The translations under genes were made by a program, and so were the position numbers. A stretch of 64,000 nucleotides of DNA, taken from the NCBI RefSeq assembly GCF_039543565.1, contig NZ_BAABJZ010000104.1:57441-121440 (forward strand), read 5' to 3'. Under the pieces are notes generated by a model. That model ran no database searches and had not been told where the DNA came from. It saw nothing but the letters and a program-made list of their open reading frames with translations. This stretch comes from Ferrimonas pelagia (GTDB taxonomy: Bacteria > Pseudomonadota > Gammaproteobacteria > Enterobacterales > Shewanellaceae). This document shows positions 1 to 8,406 of this stretch, in pieces (positions within the stretch are counted from its first letter, which is position 1; the number at the start of each line of letters is the position of its first letter).

Positions 1-200
1 AGCGCCACCTTGTTCTTTTCGATCAGATCTAAGGTCTGTTGAGGCACCAGCTCGCCGTGCTTTTCCAGTGCCGTTAAGCCAGCGTCAGCAAATTCATAGT
101 CGAATTGACAGCCCGCCTTATCCAGCACCTTTAAGGTTGCATCGACGATATCGGGACCGATCCCGTCGCCGGGTATTACAGTTATGGTTGTTGCGGACAT
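1..200 (-). CDS. icd: Isocitrate dehydrogenase, N-terminal fragment (cut by window edge)
   Basis: Only the first 66 codons are present; the gene runs off the left edge. The translation opens with MSATTITVIPGDGIGPDIVD, the N-terminal nucleotide-binding segment of the isocitrate/isopropylmalate dehydrogenase family, followed by the EFADAGLTALEKHG stretch typical of the gammaproteobacterial isocitrate dehydrogenase subgroup. The enzyme decarboxylates isocitrate to 2-oxoglutarate in the TCA cycle. The start at 200 has a good GGAAGGA ribosome site about 7 nt upstream. Cofactor preference cannot be read from the fragment, and isopropylmalate dehydrogenase is a less likely alternative. The rest of the TCA cycle is encoded at 36.7-47.9 kb. 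Confidence 0.85.
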   Translation of the reverse strand, partial: MSATTITVIPGDGIGPDIVDATLKVLDKAGCQFDYEFADAGLTALEKHGELVPQQTLDLIEKNKVA

Positions 201-388
201 GCATACATCCTTCCACGTTGGTGTTTGTTTATGTACCCCTCTAGTACCAGCCAGTAGCGAGAGCAACTGTGACAGGAGATGGGGGCTTTGTTAGCATGTT
301 TCGGCGCACAGTCTACCGCTTTTCACAGGCCACTTACAGTTGGCGGAAAGTCGTAGCAACGGATATGGACGATAGGTGAGGGTGCCGT

Positions 389-3076
389 GTGAAGAAGTTA
401 GTGTTTGTTCTATTGCTGGGGATGGGGAGTAGTGGTCTGTCCTGTGCGGCCCCGGTGACGCCGGAGGCTGTCATGGCCTTTGAGTCACTCAAAGATCCGG
501 CCATTTCCGATGATGGCAGCGTGATCGCCTACGCCGTGCAGGCCGATCGCGGTGAGCCGAACGGTCGATTACGCCGTCCTGATGGCCATGTGTTTAATGT
601 TGTGGGCGCACAAGCGCCGGTGCTGTCGAGCGATGGTGACCATGCCTTGTTTACTGTGCCACCGTCGCTGTTGGAGTGGGAGCAGACGCCCAAGAAGGCG
701 CGGCGTAAGTTGCATTCAGGCCGGGTACTGGTGCATAGCCGAACCGGTCAGGAGTGGCGCTTCGATGAGGTCAAGGAAGCCAAGTTCAGTCACAATGGCC
801 GGTACTTACTGGTTTTGCATGAAAAGGCCAAGGCGACGGATGAAACGCCCGTTGCTGGGGCAACCTTGACCATTCGCGATCTGCACAAGGACACCAGCCG
901 CACCTTCAGTCATGTTCACCAGATCGCCGTGGCGGAAAAAGGCTTTGGCTTGGCTTACAGTAGTGAGACCCCGGCGGGAGAGCTTAATGGCGTCTATTTA
1001 CTGTCGCACGATCTGAGCTCGGTGCCGGTCTACCAAGAAAAGGGCCACGTCAGTGGGGCACTGCGCTTCAGTCGGGATGGCAAGCAGTTGGCATTCAGTT
1101 GGGGCCCAGAAGAGGTGGCGAAGCGTCAGCGAGAGCATCGCCTGGGCCATTTTCAGGGGGGCAAGTTGCGCTGGCAAGCGCTCAATCATGCCGATTTTAT
1201 TGTCTCTGGGTTCAGTGAGTTAACCTTCAGTCGCGACGGCGAACGCCTGTTCGTTGGCCGCCAAGCGCGCCAGCCTCAAAGCCGCAAAATAGAAGATTAT
1301 GCGGATCCGACGGCCCTCTACCAACCAGAGCAGATATTAAGTCGGACCGAGTTGGTGCTCTGGCATGGCGACGATGCGCGGATCAAATCCGTCGAACAAA
1401 AACGCCATAAAGACGAGTTTAAACGTCAATACCAAGGTGTCTGGCATCTTAGCGGCGAAGAGTTTATTCAGTTAACCGATCCCCGCGTGCCCAGTTTGAA
1501 GCTGGCGGATAACCGACGATTCCTGTTGGCGTCCAGTGATACCCTTTATCGCAAAATGGCCTCTTGGGCCGGGTTCTATCGAGATTGGTATCTGGTCGAT
1601 CTGAAAACCGGTCAACGTCGGGCTTTGGTTGAGCAGACCTTGTCGGCGGATGAGCCCAGCTTGTCGCCTCACGATGATGGGGTGATCTGGCATGTCCGCG
1701 GTAAGCTCAAGTGGCATGACATTAAGGCCAACTCCACCCGCGTCATTGCGGAGGGCTTTTCCGATGAGGATCACGATTACCCGAGTCCGGCGCCGGGTTA
1801 CGGTTTTGACGCTTGGCTGGAGCCGGGGGCCGGCGTGCTGGTTTATGACAAGTACGACATTTGGTTGGCCAAAGGCGGTGAACTGGAGCGTTTGACGGAG
1901 GGGCGTGCGCAGCGCTGGATCCATCGCCGAGTGCGCACCGACGATGATGCCTTGTTCCTGTCGAGTCAGGCGGATCTGCTGCTGCATCGGCACAACGAGC
2001 ACACACGGGATGAGGGCTTAAGCCATCTTAAGATCGCCCCGCGGCAACTGCAGCCCTGGTTAACTGGGCCGCAACGCACCCGTTTTGTGGCAAAGGCGCA
2101 GCAAAGCGATGTGCTGCTGTTTACTCAGGAGCGTTACGATCGCTATCCGGATCTGCTTCAGACCCGTGGTTGGCAAGGCGAGTTTACTCAGGTTAGTGAT
2201 CTTGGCGCGCAGCTCGAGACGCTGGATTGGGGTCAGGCACAGCGGATCAGCTGGCGCTCGCGCACCGGCGAGCCCTTGTCCGGTGTGCTGATCACGCCAC
2301 CGGGTTATCAAGGCGACAAGCCCCTGCCGACGATGATCTATTTCTACCGCTTTATGAGCGATAGGTTGCATCAGTTTCCAGCAATGGCGCTCAATCACCG
2401 CCCGAACTTCCCGTGGTTTGCCAGCAAAGGGTACGCCATCTTCCTGCCCGATATCCGCTTCGAGATAGGCCATCCTGGCCGCTCTACGGCGGATGCACTC
2501 TTGCCCGGGCTCGATACGCTCGTCGAGATGGGGCTGACCGATCCGCACGCAGTGGGTCTGCAGGGGCACTCTTGGGCGGGCTATCAAAGTGCCCAATTGG
2601 TGACTCAGACCAATCGCTTTAAGGCCGTAGTGACTGGGGCGCCAGTGGCCAATATGACCTCCGCGTATACTGGGATCCGCCTAGGCTCTGGGCTGGGCCG
2701 GCAGTTTCAATATGAGGCGGGTCAAAGCCGCATTGGTCAGAGCCTCTACCGGGCGCCGCAATTGTATATTGAGAACAGTCCGGTATTTCATGCCGACAAG
2801 ATCGAGACTCCGATGCTGATCATGTTTGGTGATAAGGACGATGCGGTGCCCTGGCAACAAGGGATCGAGCTGTATCTGGCGATGCGCCGCTTAGGCAAGG
2901 AGGTGGTGATGCTGCAGTATGAAGGGGAGCCGCATCACCTCAAGGAGTACCACAACAAACTCGATTATAGCCTGAAGATGATGGCGTTTTTTGACCATAC
3001 CCTGCAAGGCGCAGCAGCGCCTAGCTGGTGGCTGCAAGGCCAACCGCTGCGCCTGCCCGATCCAGAAGAGCAATAG
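389..3076 (+). CDS. Exported S9 (prolyl oligopeptidase) family serine peptidase
   Basis: An 895-residue alpha/beta-hydrolase peptidase with an N-terminal signal peptide (hydrophobic residues 4-19, then SCAAP), so probably periplasmic. The GTG start follows an AGGTGAGGG ribosome site. The first ~600 residues look like the beta-propeller part of S9 enzymes. The C-terminal third carries the catalytic domain: nucleophile Ser728 in GHSWAG, probable Asp817 in FGDKDDAVPW and His849 or His850 in EGEPHHL. Length and layout fit dipeptidyl-peptidase or acylaminoacyl-peptidase-like S9 enzymes; the exact substrate is unknown. A Cys sits near the signal peptide end, but the preceding residues (GLS) are a poor lipobox. 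It is a single-gene unit ended by the hairpin at 3094-3120. Confidence 0.88.
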   Translation: MKKLVFVLLLGMGSSGLSCAAPVTPEAVMAFESLKDPAISDDGSVIAYAVQADRGEPNGRLRRPDGHVFNVVGAQAPVLSSDGDHALFTVPPSLLEWEQTPKKARRKLHSGRVLVHSRTGQEWRFDEVKEAKFSHNGRYLLVLHEKAKATDETPVAGATLTIRDLHKDTSRTFSHVHQIAVAEKGFGLAYSSETPAGELNGVYLLSHDLSSVPVYQEKGHVSGALRFSRDGKQLAFSWGPEEVAKRQREHRLGHFQGGKLRWQALNHADFIVSGFSELTFSRDGERLFVGRQARQPQSRKIEDYADPTALYQPEQILSRTELVLWHGDDARIKSVEQKRHKDEFKRQYQGVWHLSGEEFIQLTDPRVPSLKLADNRRFLLASSDTLYRKMASWAGFYRDWYLVDLKTGQRRALVEQTLSADEPSLSPHDDGVIWHVRGKLKWHDIKANSTRVIAEGFSDEDHDYPSPAPGYGFDAWLEPGAGVLVYDKYDIWLAKGGELERLTEGRAQRWIHRRVRTDDDALFLSSQADLLLHRHNEHTRDEGLSHLKIAPRQLQPWLTGPQRTRFVAKAQQSDVLLFTQERYDRYPDLLQTRGWQGEFTQVSDLGAQLETLDWGQAQRISWRSRTGEPLSGVLITPPGYQGDKPLPTMIYFYRFMSDRLHQFPAMALNHRPNFPWFASKGYAIFLPDIRFEIGHPGRSTADALLPGLDTLVEMGLTDPHAVGLQGHSWAGYQSAQLVTQTNRFKAVVTGAPVANMTSAYTGIRLGSGLGRQFQYEAGQSRIGQSLYRAPQLYIENSPVFHADKIETPMLIMFGDKDDAVPWQQGIELYLAMRRLGKEVVMLQYEGEPHHLKEYHNKLDYSLKMMAFFDHTLQGAAAPSWWLQGQPLRLPDPEEQ

Positions 3077-3093
3077 GCTCGGAGTGTTGATAT

Positions 3094-3120
3094 AAAAAAC
3101 GGCCATCGGGCCGTTTTTTT
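3094..3120. terminator. Bidirectional rho-independent terminator
   Basis: A CGGCC/GGCCG stem with an ATCG loop is flanked by an A-tract on the left and a T-tract on the right. It can therefore terminate both the S9 peptidase gene (rightward) and the DUF3192 gene (leftward), which converge here. Confidence 0.85.
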
Positions 3121-3169
3121 GTTATTTATCGGCGCGTGCGTACGCCGGTCCGAAGCGCCGCGTTCAGTG

Positions 3170-3562
3170 TTAAGGTTCGAGTTGGGCTAATGCGGTTTTG
3201 CCCCATGCGGCCAAGACACCATCGCGAAACAGCAAAGGCGTGGTTTCGTCTTCGGTGGTCATGCCATCCCCTTTGAGCCGATGGGTGCGGTAGCGCAATA
3301 TCTGCATCTGCACCCCATCGCTGGCGGTAAAGGCTTCATTAAAATCCGGGGATCCCAGCAGGCTGAGGACCTGAGCTTGCTCCATGCCCATCTGTAATGT
3401 GGCGATGGTGGCGACGTTATGCTGTTGCCGGTCGTCCCAATCGAGTTGATCCGGTGTGCGCTCAGCGCCATCCCACAGGGTGATCGTGATGATCACAAAC
3501 AACAAATACGCCCCGAGCAGGCCGAGGATCACGGGGACAATGCGATTTTTTTGCTCTCTCAT
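3170..3562 (-). CDS. DUF3192 family membrane-anchored protein
   Basis: A 130-residue protein with one N-terminal membrane segment (about residues 8-29, IVPVILGLLGAYLLFVIITI) and a soluble domain. The motif GMEQAQVLSLLGSPDFNEAF, with downstream RYRTHRLKGDG, matches the DUF3192 family known from Shewanella and Vibrio, whose function is undefined. The G-x-LLGSPDF pattern recalls SmpA/OmlA-like small envelope folds, so an envelope role is plausible but is inference only. It is transcribed leftward alone, with the shared terminator at 3094-3120 just beyond its stop. Confidence 0.75.
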   Translation of the reverse strand: MREQKNRIVPVILGLLGAYLLFVIITITLWDGAERTPDQLDWDDRQQHNVATIATLQMGMEQAQVLSLLGSPDFNEAFTASDGVQMQILRYRTHRLKGDGMTTEDETTPLLFRDGVLAAWGKTALAQLEP

Positions 3563-3872
3563 ATTCCATCAACGCTGTGCTGTGACTGCCACTTAGGTTA
3601 ACAAGATGTTGCCTTGGTGCAATGGGCTGGGCGAGAAAAAAATGGGTAAGAACGTAACGTGCCGCCGTAGACCATGCTGGCGTTGATGGGGCCGATAAGC
3701 GGATATGGCGCGAGCCAAGGGCTTAGTAGAGCCCAATGGCAAGCGAAGATGAGCGGCTATGAGATGGGGGCTTATCTGTGCGCAGCGGTGGGTTATCGAT
3801 TGACTTGGGGCTTTTTGACAGGTGACGGCATGGCGGGGCGATCGTTGCCCCGCGCGTGGCAAAGGGGGCGGG
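3563..3872. other. Intergenic region with one GC-rich hairpin
   Basis: No convincing gene is seen in these 310 bases. A perfect 7-bp inverted repeat (GCGGGGC, 7-nt loop, GCCCCGC) lies at about 3834-3855, just past the stop of the leftward SDR gene. It may be a weak terminator, although no T-tract follows. The part near 3563-3600 should hold the promoter of the DUF3192 gene. Confidence 0.5.
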
Positions 3873-4565
3873 CTACCAAGGGATCTCACTGCCGTCGTAG
3901 TTAAGGAATCTGCCCGTATTCGCCAATGTCAGCTGATCTAATACCTTGCGCATCCCTTCAACTGACGTGAGTGCAGAGATGAAAGCATTGGGTCCGCCCA
4001 TCTCGGTTTGGACCCAGCCTGGGTGCAGTAGGGCGACAGGGTGGGCCTGCGCGGCGAGATCATTGGCCAGGCTCTTACCAATGGCGTTGAGTGCTGCCTT
4101 CGAGGCGCGGTAGAAGTAGGCGCCGCCGCTGCCGTTGTCGTCCATGGAGCCCATTTTGGAACTCAGCAGGGCGATCTTCGCGCCTTGGGCAAAGTTGGGG
4201 CGCAGCGCCTGCACCAGCAGGAGTGGAGCGAGCACATTGATTTGCATGATCTCGGCAAAAGGGCCGGCTTGATAGTGGCCCAGCGGTAAGCCTTTGGGGC
4301 CGTAGATCCCGGCGTTGCTGATCAGCAGATCCAACTTCCGCTCGCCTAGGTAATCAGCCAACGCCGGGATCTGCTCAGGATGGCTGAGATCCAAGCCAAC
4401 CAATTCCAGCTGTTGGGGGAACTGCTGGGCCAACTGCTGCAGCGCGTCGGCAGACTCCGGCTGTCGACAACAGGCGATAACCTGGGCCCCATCGTGCAGA
4501 TATTGGCGGGTGAATTCCAGGCCGATCCCTCGATTGGCACCGGTAATGAGGAGGGTAGGTTTCAT
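3873..4565 (-). CDS. SDR family NAD(P)-dependent oxidoreductase (C-factor-like)
   Basis: A 230-residue classical short-chain dehydrogenase/reductase. Visible motifs are the cofactor loop TGANRGIG (8-15), NAG (84-86), the Ser135/Ser136 region (LLSSKMG) and the catalytic YRASK (Tyr152, Lys156). The length and the SKMGS...YRASKAALN pattern resemble the CsgA/C-factor-like SDR subgroup, whose substrates are mostly unknown. Its ATG overlaps the xni stop by 4 bases (ATGA), so it is translationally coupled as the last gene of the diguanylate cyclase-ppnN-xni operon. The substrate cannot be inferred. Confidence 0.85.
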   Translation of the reverse strand: MKPTLLITGANRGIGLEFTRQYLHDGAQVIACCRQPESADALQQLAQQFPQQLELVGLDLSHPEQIPALADYLGERKLDLLISNAGIYGPKGLPLGHYQAGPFAEIMQINVLAPLLLVQALRPNFAQGAKIALLSSKMGSMDDNGSGGAYFYRASKAALNAIGKSLANDLAAQAHPVALLHPGWVQTEMGGPNAFISALTSVEGMRKVLDQLTLANTGRFLNYDGSEIPW

Positions 4566-5326
4566 GCAGGCTCCCTGAGTCGAAATTGATTGAGGCTGAG
4601 GTTGAGGATCAGATCTTGCCGCAGACGCACGAGCGCGTAGCTGAGGCGAGCTTGATAGCGGTGTTGGTGCAACGTGTCGCCCAGCTTGCCCTCAACGGTG
4701 CCGGGGGTGAAGATCTGGCTGAGATTTTGGTGTTGTTGTAACAGCTTTTGCGCGGTTTTTTTGCCGATACCGGGCACGCCGGGGATCCCGTTGCCACTGT
4801 CGCCGGCAAGCGCCCAAAAGTCGAGCAGTTGGTGTTGTGGTACGCCGACTTTCTGCTCCAGCTTGGGCAGATCCAGGGCTTCGCCCTCAAAGTGATCCCA
4901 CTGGGTTAATCCGACGCGGTGGAGTTGGCCAAAGCCTTTATCGGTTGAGAGGATCACCACGTGGCCACCATGCTCAACCACCTTGACGGCGATGGTGGCG
5001 ATCAGATCATCCGCTTCGATGTTGTCTTGCCGCACTGAGCCTAACCCCATCTGTTCGAGGTGCTGCTGCAGTGCGGGCAGATTGGCGGCAAGATCGTCGG
5101 GCATGGGTTTGCGCTGCGCTTTGTATTGCGGATAGAGCTCGCGACGCCAGCTGTGCTGGTGGCCGCCATCCCAGACCAACATGGCGTGGCTGGGGCCATG
5201 CTGGCGTAGGGCTTTTTTTATGGCGCTATCACAGCGTTCGATCAGGGCGGTTTGGTTATCGGGGATCGTTGCGTGGATCCGGCGGATCAGGTTGAGCGCG
5301 TCGATCAGTAAAAGTTGGACGGTCAT
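4562..5326 (-). CDS. xni: Flap endonuclease Xni (ExoIX)
   Basis: A 254-residue FEN-family nuclease like E. coli Xni (251 aa): the 5'-nuclease domain without polymerase. The N-terminal LLLIDALNLIRRIHA metal-binding segment, the acidic LVWDGG and IEADDLIAT segments, and the helix-hairpin-helix DNA-binding motif GVPGIGKKTAQKLL (in GDSGNGIPGVPG...) are all visible. The family processes branched or flapped DNA in repair and replication. The start overlaps the stop of ppnN by 4 nt and its own stop overlaps the SDR start by 4 nt, so the three genes form a coupled unit. Confidence 0.9.
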   Translation of the reverse strand: MTVQLLLIDALNLIRRIHATIPDNQTALIERCDSAIKKALRQHGPSHAMLVWDGGHQHSWRRELYPQYKAQRKPMPDDLAANLPALQQHLEQMGLGSVRQDNIEADDLIATIAVKVVEHGGHVVILSTDKGFGQLHRVGLTQWDHFEGEALDLPKLEQKVGVPQHQLLDFWALAGDSGNGIPGVPGIGKKTAQKLLQQHQNLSQIFTPGTVEGKLGDTLHQHRYQARLSYALVRLRQDLILNLSLNQFRLREPA

Positions 5327-6681
5327 CCGTGGTCTATCTCATAACAGGGGTGGTAGGTGCTGCCGGGCAGTTTCATCCGGCCTTGGTTGACGAAGGCGGA
5401 CAGCAGGGCGTCCATTCGCTTCATTAATTGCGGATCGCCGGTCAGTTTAAATGGGCCATATTTGGCGATGGCGCGAACGCCATCGGCTTTGACATTGCCG
5501 GCGACGATCCCGGAGAAGGCCTTGCGTAGATTGCCGGCGAGTTGGGCGGTGTGGGCTTGCGGCTGCAGCGCCAGGTTGGCCATGGCTTGGTGGCTGGGCA
5601 GAAAGGGCAGCTGAAACTCCGGTTCGATCTTCATGCGCCAGTTATAGGCAAAGGCGTCGCCGGTTTGTTGCCGATAGGCTTTGACGTTGGGGATCTGCTG
5701 TTTTAAGCAGCGAGCAACGGCGATCGGATCATCGATAATGATGTGGTAGCGCGCCTGTGCCTTAGGTCCAAGCGTGGCACCGATGAAGTCATTGATTTCA
5801 TCGAAGTAGGCCCGACTCTCGGTTGGGCCGGTCAGTACAACGGGGAGGGGCTCGGCGGCATTGTCTGGATGCAGCAGGATCCCCAGTAAATAGAGCAACT
5901 CTTCTGCTGTACCGACACCGCCAGGAAAGATCACGATGCCGTGCGCCAGGCGGACGAAGCCCTCAAGGCGTTTTTCAATATCCGGCAGGATCACCAACTC
6001 ATTAACGATCTGGTTGGGTGGCTCGGCGGCAATGATGGAGGGCTCGGTCAGGCCGAGGAAGCGACCCTCTTTAACGCGCTGTTTGGCGTGGGCAATGGCG
6101 GCGCCTTTCATCGGCCCCTCCATGGCGCCCGGGCCGCAGCCGGTACAGATGTTGAGCTCGCGCAGCCCCATCTGGAAGCCCACTTCACGGGTGTACTGGA
6201 ACTCGACGTCATTAATGCTGTGCCCACCCCAACAGACCACCATATTGGTTTTGCCGCCGGTGGGGATCGCTTTGGCGTTGCGCAGGATCTCAAACACCAC
6301 GTTGGTGATGTGCGTGGCATTGGTCAGGTTGATGTGGCGTAGGTTTTCGAAGCGATCATTGATGTACAGGATATCGCGCAGCACCGCGAACAGGTGTTCC
6401 TGTATGCTGCGCATCAGTTTGCCATCCACCAGTGCATCTTGGGGCGGATTGGTCAGTTCAAGGATCACCCCGCGCTCCTGTCTCAGCACCCGAATATGAA
6501 AATCTAGGTGGCGTTTAAACAGGGTTTCGCTGTCGTCGGTCTTAATACCAGACGCAAGAACGGCCAGAGCACAACTGCGAAACAGTTGATACAGCTCGGA
6601 GGCCGCGCTTTCTCTCAGTCGTTCAACTTCCAATTGGGACAGCTGATCCAGACTGCCTCGGGGACGTACCTGGATCTGCAT
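5323..6681 (-). CDS. ppnN: Pyrimidine/purine nucleotide 5'-monophosphate nucleosidase PpnN
   Basis: A 452-residue homologue of E. coli PpnN (YgdH, 454 aa), which hydrolyses nucleoside 5'-monophosphates to base plus ribose 5-phosphate and is a known (p)ppGpp-binding enzyme. The LOG-like core is visible: CTGCGPGAMEGPMKGA and the PGGVGTAEE phosphate-binding motif. The N-terminal GSLDQLSQLEVERL and LELTNPPQDALVDG stretches match the family. I chose the ATG at 6681 because it aligns with the E. coli N terminus and has an AAGGAG ribosome site; the frame is open further upstream to 6798 but that would overlap the preceding gene. It lies 13 nt after the diguanylate cyclase gene in the same operon. 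Confidence 0.92.
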   Translation of the reverse strand: MQIQVRPRGSLDQLSQLEVERLRESAASELYQLFRSCALAVLASGIKTDDSETLFKRHLDFHIRVLRQERGVILELTNPPQDALVDGKLMRSIQEHLFAVLRDILYINDRFENLRHINLTNATHITNVVFEILRNAKAIPTGGKTNMVVCWGGHSINDVEFQYTREVGFQMGLRELNICTGCGPGAMEGPMKGAAIAHAKQRVKEGRFLGLTEPSIIAAEPPNQIVNELVILPDIEKRLEGFVRLAHGIVIFPGGVGTAEELLYLLGILLHPDNAAEPLPVVLTGPTESRAYFDEINDFIGATLGPKAQARYHIIIDDPIAVARCLKQQIPNVKAYRQQTGDAFAYNWRMKIEPEFQLPFLPSHQAMANLALQPQAHTAQLAGNLRKAFSGIVAGNVKADGVRAIAKYGPFKLTGDPQLMKRMDALLSAFVNQGRMKLPGSTYHPCYEIDHG

Positions 6682-6694
6682 AGGCCCGGTCTCC

Positions 6695-8260
6695 TTATTG
6701 ATCGATCTCGACCCGATCTCTGCCCTGTCGCTTAGCGCGATACAGAGCCGCATCGGCGCGCTCAAACGTTTCCTGCACCGTCTCCTGGGCATCGACACGA
6801 GCAGCGCCGAGTGAGATGGTGACGGTCAGGCGATCGCTCTGGAACTTAAAGGGGATCGCTTTGATCCGCTCCCGCATCCGGTTGAGGGTTTGGTTGACCT
6901 GCTCCAGCTCGACCTCTGGCAATAATAGGACAAACTCTTCGCCACCGTAGCGTGCGACAAACTCCTCTTGGCGCAGCGCGTTCTTCAGCGCCATGGCGAT
7001 CACCTGTAAGGTCTTGTCACCTGTGGTGTGGCCAAACCGGTCGTTGATCTCCTTGAAATGGTCGATATCGATCACCGCGATCCAAAGCTGAGTGTTGTAG
7101 CGACGGACGTTGCGATATTCGCGTTTTAGTCGGTCATCCAGCGCGGCTCTGTTGGGCAGTTGGGTGAGGCTATCGATCATATTGAGACGCTGCTGTTCGA
7201 CCAAGCGCTCCTTATAATTGCTTGCCTGTGAGGTGAGCGCGTTCAGCTCTTTGCGCATGCTGTCCATGGAGGCTTTCAACTTGGTGAACTCATGCTGCTC
7301 GTCCACCTCCCGCTTGCGGATGATGGCGCGCAGCAGCGAGAGCTCTCGGCTGACATGCTGTTTGAGTTGCTCCAACTCGGTGGCGTTAGCGACGTGCGAG
7401 CCTATCTCCTGACACTGGCTGGTGAGGCGTTTATTGACTTCACGTTGATTGCCAAAACTGCGCTCGGTTTGGCTCCAGTTGTCGGAGACCGCTTCGCGCA
7501 CCACGCTCAGGGCATCATTGATGGCCAGCAGGAACTGTTGTGAGGCGTTTTTCTCTTTAACCAGTTCTTCAACCAGTAAGTTGAGCACTTGTTGGTAGGC
7601 ATCCAGCAAGGCATCGCCGCTGATCTCACCGGCCAGCTCTGCTTTCATCGCAGCAATGCTGTCTTTATGCTCGGGCCGGAAGTCCAGGTCGGATAATAGA
7701 TGCGCTAACTCATGGCACATCTGGATCTGCTTTGGGGTGACAGGGAGCGGCTCTGCGCTGGCCATGCGGTCAAGCAGCAGAGTTTCGTAGTAGCCGGCGA
7801 GGCGGCGCAGCTGGGGCAACTGCTCCCAGACGCTGTAGATCGGCTTTTGCATCTCCTGCTGAAAATGACTCAGCTCGCGTAGCATCGGCTCGGGCGCGGA
7901 CGCCAGTTGACCCATACGTTTGGCCAAGCTGGCCATCGACTGCTGGTTGGTTTGCAGCTCTCGCTGCGTGCTCTGAGCTTGTGCTTGCAGGGTGCGGCAC
8001 AGCGTGGCCAACTCCGGCAGCAAGGCTTCGACATTTTTTTCCGATGCGAGGCGGGTACGCAGCTTGGCCAGTCGGTTATCCAACTCGAGGTTTTGGCCTT
8101 TGCAACTGATGCTGAGGTGATGGATGCACTCGACCAAACCGCGGATCTGCCGCTGGTTGGTTTCGCTTAACTCAAGCAGTTTTTTTTGGGTAAGCTGAGC
8201 GCGTTTTAGCTGCTGTTCGAGCATTATCGTTTTGGCTTGAGGCTCAATGGCATCATGCAT
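6695..8260 (-). CDS. Diguanylate cyclase with N-terminal coiled-coil region
   Basis: A 521-residue cytoplasmic protein: a long helical, probably coiled-coil region (about 1-355) followed by a GGDEF domain starting at DSLTQLPNR (about 360). The catalytic signature is GGEEF (about 439-443), with the DIDHFKEINDRFGH substrate-binding helix intact, so c-di-GMP synthesis from two GTP is expected. The position of the inhibitory I-site (RxxD) reads RQEE, so product feedback may be weak or absent. No transmembrane segment is seen. It is the first gene of an operon with ppnN, xni and an SDR gene, an unusual partnership for a c-di-GMP enzyme. The AT-rich region 8261-8406 probably holds its promoter. Confidence 0.88.
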   Translation of the reverse strand: MHDAIEPQAKTIMLEQQLKRAQLTQKKLLELSETNQRQIRGLVECIHHLSISCKGQNLELDNRLAKLRTRLASEKNVEALLPELATLCRTLQAQAQSTQRELQTNQQSMASLAKRMGQLASAPEPMLRELSHFQQEMQKPIYSVWEQLPQLRRLAGYYETLLLDRMASAEPLPVTPKQIQMCHELAHLLSDLDFRPEHKDSIAAMKAELAGEISGDALLDAYQQVLNLLVEELVKEKNASQQFLLAINDALSVVREAVSDNWSQTERSFGNQREVNKRLTSQCQEIGSHVANATELEQLKQHVSRELSLLRAIIRKREVDEQHEFTKLKASMDSMRKELNALTSQASNYKERLVEQQRLNMIDSLTQLPNRAALDDRLKREYRNVRRYNTQLWIAVIDIDHFKEINDRFGHTTGDKTLQVIAMALKNALRQEEFVARYGGEEFVLLLPEVELEQVNQTLNRMRERIKAIPFKFQSDRLTVTISLGAARVDAQETVQETFERADAALYRAKRQGRDRVEIDQ

Positions 8261-8406
8261 GCGCGGTGACGATCCCTGTTCTGATCTTGATCGGCTGCCA
8301 GATTCGCGTTAGCGATTGGGGCCGGATCATGGTGCGGTTGATTAACGAATCTAAAATTCAGATATATCGCTTGGTTATACCATAGCTACTTTGAACCGCC
8401 TACATC

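Noticed and set aside
3674..3904. 76-codon rightward frame between the DUF3192 and SDR genes
   Set aside because: Overlaps the end of the SDR gene antisense; no ribosome site or family features.
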